Assembly: GCA_018894775.1 (NCBI GenBank)
Contig: JAHIPG010000348.1
Location: 1 to 8,897, forward strand
Source of the DNA: Nanobdellota archaeon
GTDB taxonomy: Archaea > Nanobdellota > Nanobdellia > SCGC-AAA011-G17 > VGLX01
DNA length: 8,897 bases
Reading direction: 5' to 3'
The position numbers and the translations under genes are program-made. Positions 7,797 through 8,897 of the stretch are shown here, piece by piece. The notes under the pieces are model-generated. The model made no database searches and was not told the origin of the DNA. It was given only the letters and a program-made list of their open reading frames with translations. Every line of letters starts with the position of its first letter. Position 1 is the first letter of the stretch.

Positions 7797-8735
7797 ATGG
7801 ATGTAACATTTAATAACCCACAGTTTCTTTGGTTTTTACTAGCCTTGCCTCTCATGGCCATAGCTCATTATTATGATTGGAAGTATAAAAAGAAAGAAGC
7901 GCTTATGTTTTCTAACTTCGAAGCTGCTGCAAGAGTTTTTGAACCTACAGCTATCCCTTCTTACCCTTTACAGCTTACCTTAAGAATACTTGTTTTTTTG
8001 TGCTTGGTTTTTTCAGCAGCAGGTATGAATTTTTGGTATGTAGGCCCAAGCACAGATATAAATTTTGCATTAGCAATAGACACGTCTTCGAGCATGTCAG
8101 CAGAAGACATAAAGCCCAGCAGAATAAGCGTGGCAAAAGAGTCAGCATCTGAATTTGTGGACTCATTACCCATACTATCAGAAGTGGCAGTGGTGTCGTT
8201 TGCAGGAACAAGCTTTGCAGAGCAGGTTTTAACAGCTGATAAAGGAAAGGCAAAGGAGGCTATTAGAAATATTGAATTAAAACATACCGGCGGAACAGAC
8301 ATAGGCTCTGCAATAATTACAGCATCTAACCTATTGCTAACAGGAAAAGAAAACCCAAAGTCTGTAGTCTTGTTAACTGATGGTCAAAGCACGGTAGGTA
8401 TGCAAGTTGAAGAGGCAGTAGATTACGCGAAAAACCTATTTGTAACAGTAAACACGATAGGTATTGGTACAACAGAAGGTGGAGGCTTCTTTGGAGAGGA
8501 AGATGCATTGACCCAGCTCGATGAAAAAACCCTTCAGGAAATAGCTAACAGCACAGATGGGAAATACTACAAGGCTACAACTAAAGAAGAGCTTCAGAAC
8601 ATTTATAAGGAAATAAGCAGGGAAGTATACAAGGATGTGAGAATAGGATTAACCTCTTATTTAATATCAATTGTTCTCTTGCTGCTAATACTGAACTGGG
8701 TATTAACATTTACAAGATTCTCAACATTACCTTGA
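7797..8735 (+). CDS. BatA-like membrane protein with vWA domain
   Basis: 312 residues in the BatA layout: membrane helix 1 (about 8-25), a short basic loop (KYKKKE, 29-34), helix 2 (about 58-79), a vWA domain (about 88-275) and a C-terminal helix (285-305). The metal-ion-dependent adhesion site is complete: D95-x-S97-x-S99 in DTSSSM, T167 in GGTD, and D195 in LTDG. The segment TLQEIANSTDGKYYKAT followed by ELQNIYKEI is typical of BatA/BatB-type proteins. The basic loop between helices 1 and 2 should be cytosolic, which places the vWA domain outside the cell, facing the ectodomain of the giant protein encoded first in the operon. It is the last operon gene; the second vWA gene (BatB) and the TPR gene (BatC) often found in bacteria are absent from this window. 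The gene name batA would be by analogy only. Confidence 0.93.
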   Translation: MDVTFNNPQFLWFLLALPLMAIAHYYDWKYKKKEALMFSNFEAAARVFEPTAIPSYPLQLTLRILVFLCLVFSAAGMNFWYVGPSTDINFALAIDTSSSMSAEDIKPSRISVAKESASEFVDSLPILSEVAVVSFAGTSFAEQVLTADKGKAKEAIRNIELKHTGGTDIGSAIITASNLLLTGKENPKSVVLLTDGQSTVGMQVEEAVDYAKNLFVTVNTIGIGTTEGGGFFGEEDALTQLDEKTLQEIANSTDGKYYKATTKEELQNIYKEISREVYKDVRIGLTSYLISIVLLLLILNWVLTFTRFSTLP

Positions 8736-8737
8736 AC

Positions 8738-8750
8738 TATATTATTTTCT
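8738..8750 (+). terminator. Possible T-rich archaeal terminator after the operon
   Basis: The stretch TATATTATTTTCT starts three bases after the last operon stop codon. Archaeal transcription often ends at T-rich tracts without a hairpin. The T run here is only four long, so the call is weak. No stem-loop was seen. Confidence 0.3.
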
Positions 8751-8883
8751 AAAAAAATAGGAAATGTTCATATCCTGTGATATGTAACTTCTTGTAAACA
8801 TCACCAATCTTTGAAATTCCAAACTGGTCCATAATCTTATCGTAATCTTTTATGTCTACTGATGCCCAAGGATCAATTTTCAT
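8749..8883 (-). pseudogene. trpS: Truncated N-terminal remnant of tryptophanyl-tRNA synthetase
   Basis: An ATG at 8883 (reading leftward) opens a 44-codon frame ending in TAG at 8749-8751. It contains KIDPW at residues 2-6, then IKDYDKIMDQFGISKIGD (11-28), then GYEHFLFF. This is the start of archaeal/eukaryotic-type TrpRS: the DPW motif, DYDKL..FG and the HHFLRR/FFRR segment that precedes the conserved (F/S)HRD stretch, as in the human and Pyrococcus enzymes (recalled, not searched). Full enzymes are nearly 400 residues or longer; here the whole Rossmann catalytic domain is missing, so it cannot charge tRNA. Reading through the stop gives only KII, then another TAG, and beyond that the frame lies antisense to the vWA gene without TrpRS likeness. 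It is probably a decayed or rearranged gene copy. A chimeric assembly joint is the alternative. The 14 bases upstream of its start to the window edge show no clear ribosome site. Confidence 0.7.
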
Positions 8884-8897
8884 TATTGATAAATAGA

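Noticed and set aside
7361..7861. 166-codon open frame on the minus strand
   Set aside because: It is antisense to the well-supported DUF58 gene and the start of the vWA gene, with no family motifs.
8749..8751. TAG of the TrpRS remnant read as a recoded codon (pyrrolysine-like) or programmed frameshift
   Set aside because: A second in-frame TAG follows three codons later and TrpRS likeness is lost. The shifted frame also stops at once. No genes for recoding are visible.
8736..8897. Right-edge segment as plain intergenic DNA
   Set aside because: The minus strand carries a clear TrpRS-like N-terminal sequence, so it was annotated as a remnant instead.

Overview
The window is AT-rich and almost fully coding. 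It holds five + strand genes packed head to tail (spacings of 1, 2, -4 and 3 bases), followed by a short minus-strand remnant at the right edge. It reads as DPANN archaeal sequence, most like Woesearchaeota/Pacearchaeota. This is inferred from four things: the N-terminal 'NGKxYGPYxYxS...DGKxKxxYLG' module plus membrane helix on a giant surface protein, the N-glycosylation-rich Ig/cadherin-like ectodomain, Shine-Dalgarno sites of the AGGAGG/GGTG type, and an archaeal/eukaryotic-type TrpRS fragment. No rRNA, tRNA, mobile element or CRISPR was seen.

Layout. 4-4620: a 1538-residue membrane-anchored surface protein. It has a short cytosolic N-terminal module, a membrane helix, a beta-rich head, about nine tandem ~100-residue Ig/cadherin-like repeats, a poly-Gly hinge, a membrane-proximal beta-sandwich, a two-Cys helical hairpin and a C-terminal membrane helix. 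4622-5893: a membrane-tethered, highly charged helical cytosolic protein. 5896-6897: a MoxR-type AAA+ ATPase. 6894-7793: a soluble DUF58 protein with a vWA-like fold. 7797-8735: a BatA-like membrane vWA protein. 8749-8883 (minus): the first 44 codons of a tryptophanyl-tRNA synthetase, ending in a stop before the catalytic domain.

How the genes may work together. MoxR + DUF58 + membrane vWA is the recognised core of MoxR/Bat-type systems, thought to act as chaperone or maturation machines for envelope proteins. Here the core is co-transcribed with a giant glycosylated surface protein and a helical membrane-tethered protein instead of recognisable BatB, BatC or BatD genes. My working model is inference. 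The first two genes would supply, as separate polypeptides, the extracytoplasmic beta-sandwich and the cytosolic helical parts that BatD-like proteins combine. The MoxR ATPase and DUF58 protein would act from the cytosol, and the vWA domain of the last gene would face outward and meet the giant protein.

Main items for a second look: the truncated trpS remnant abutting the operon's 3' end; the sharp confinement of about 92 N-glycosylation sequons to the repeat stalk; the Thr-to-Cys replacement at the expected third metal-site position of the DUF58 protein; and the operon composition itself.
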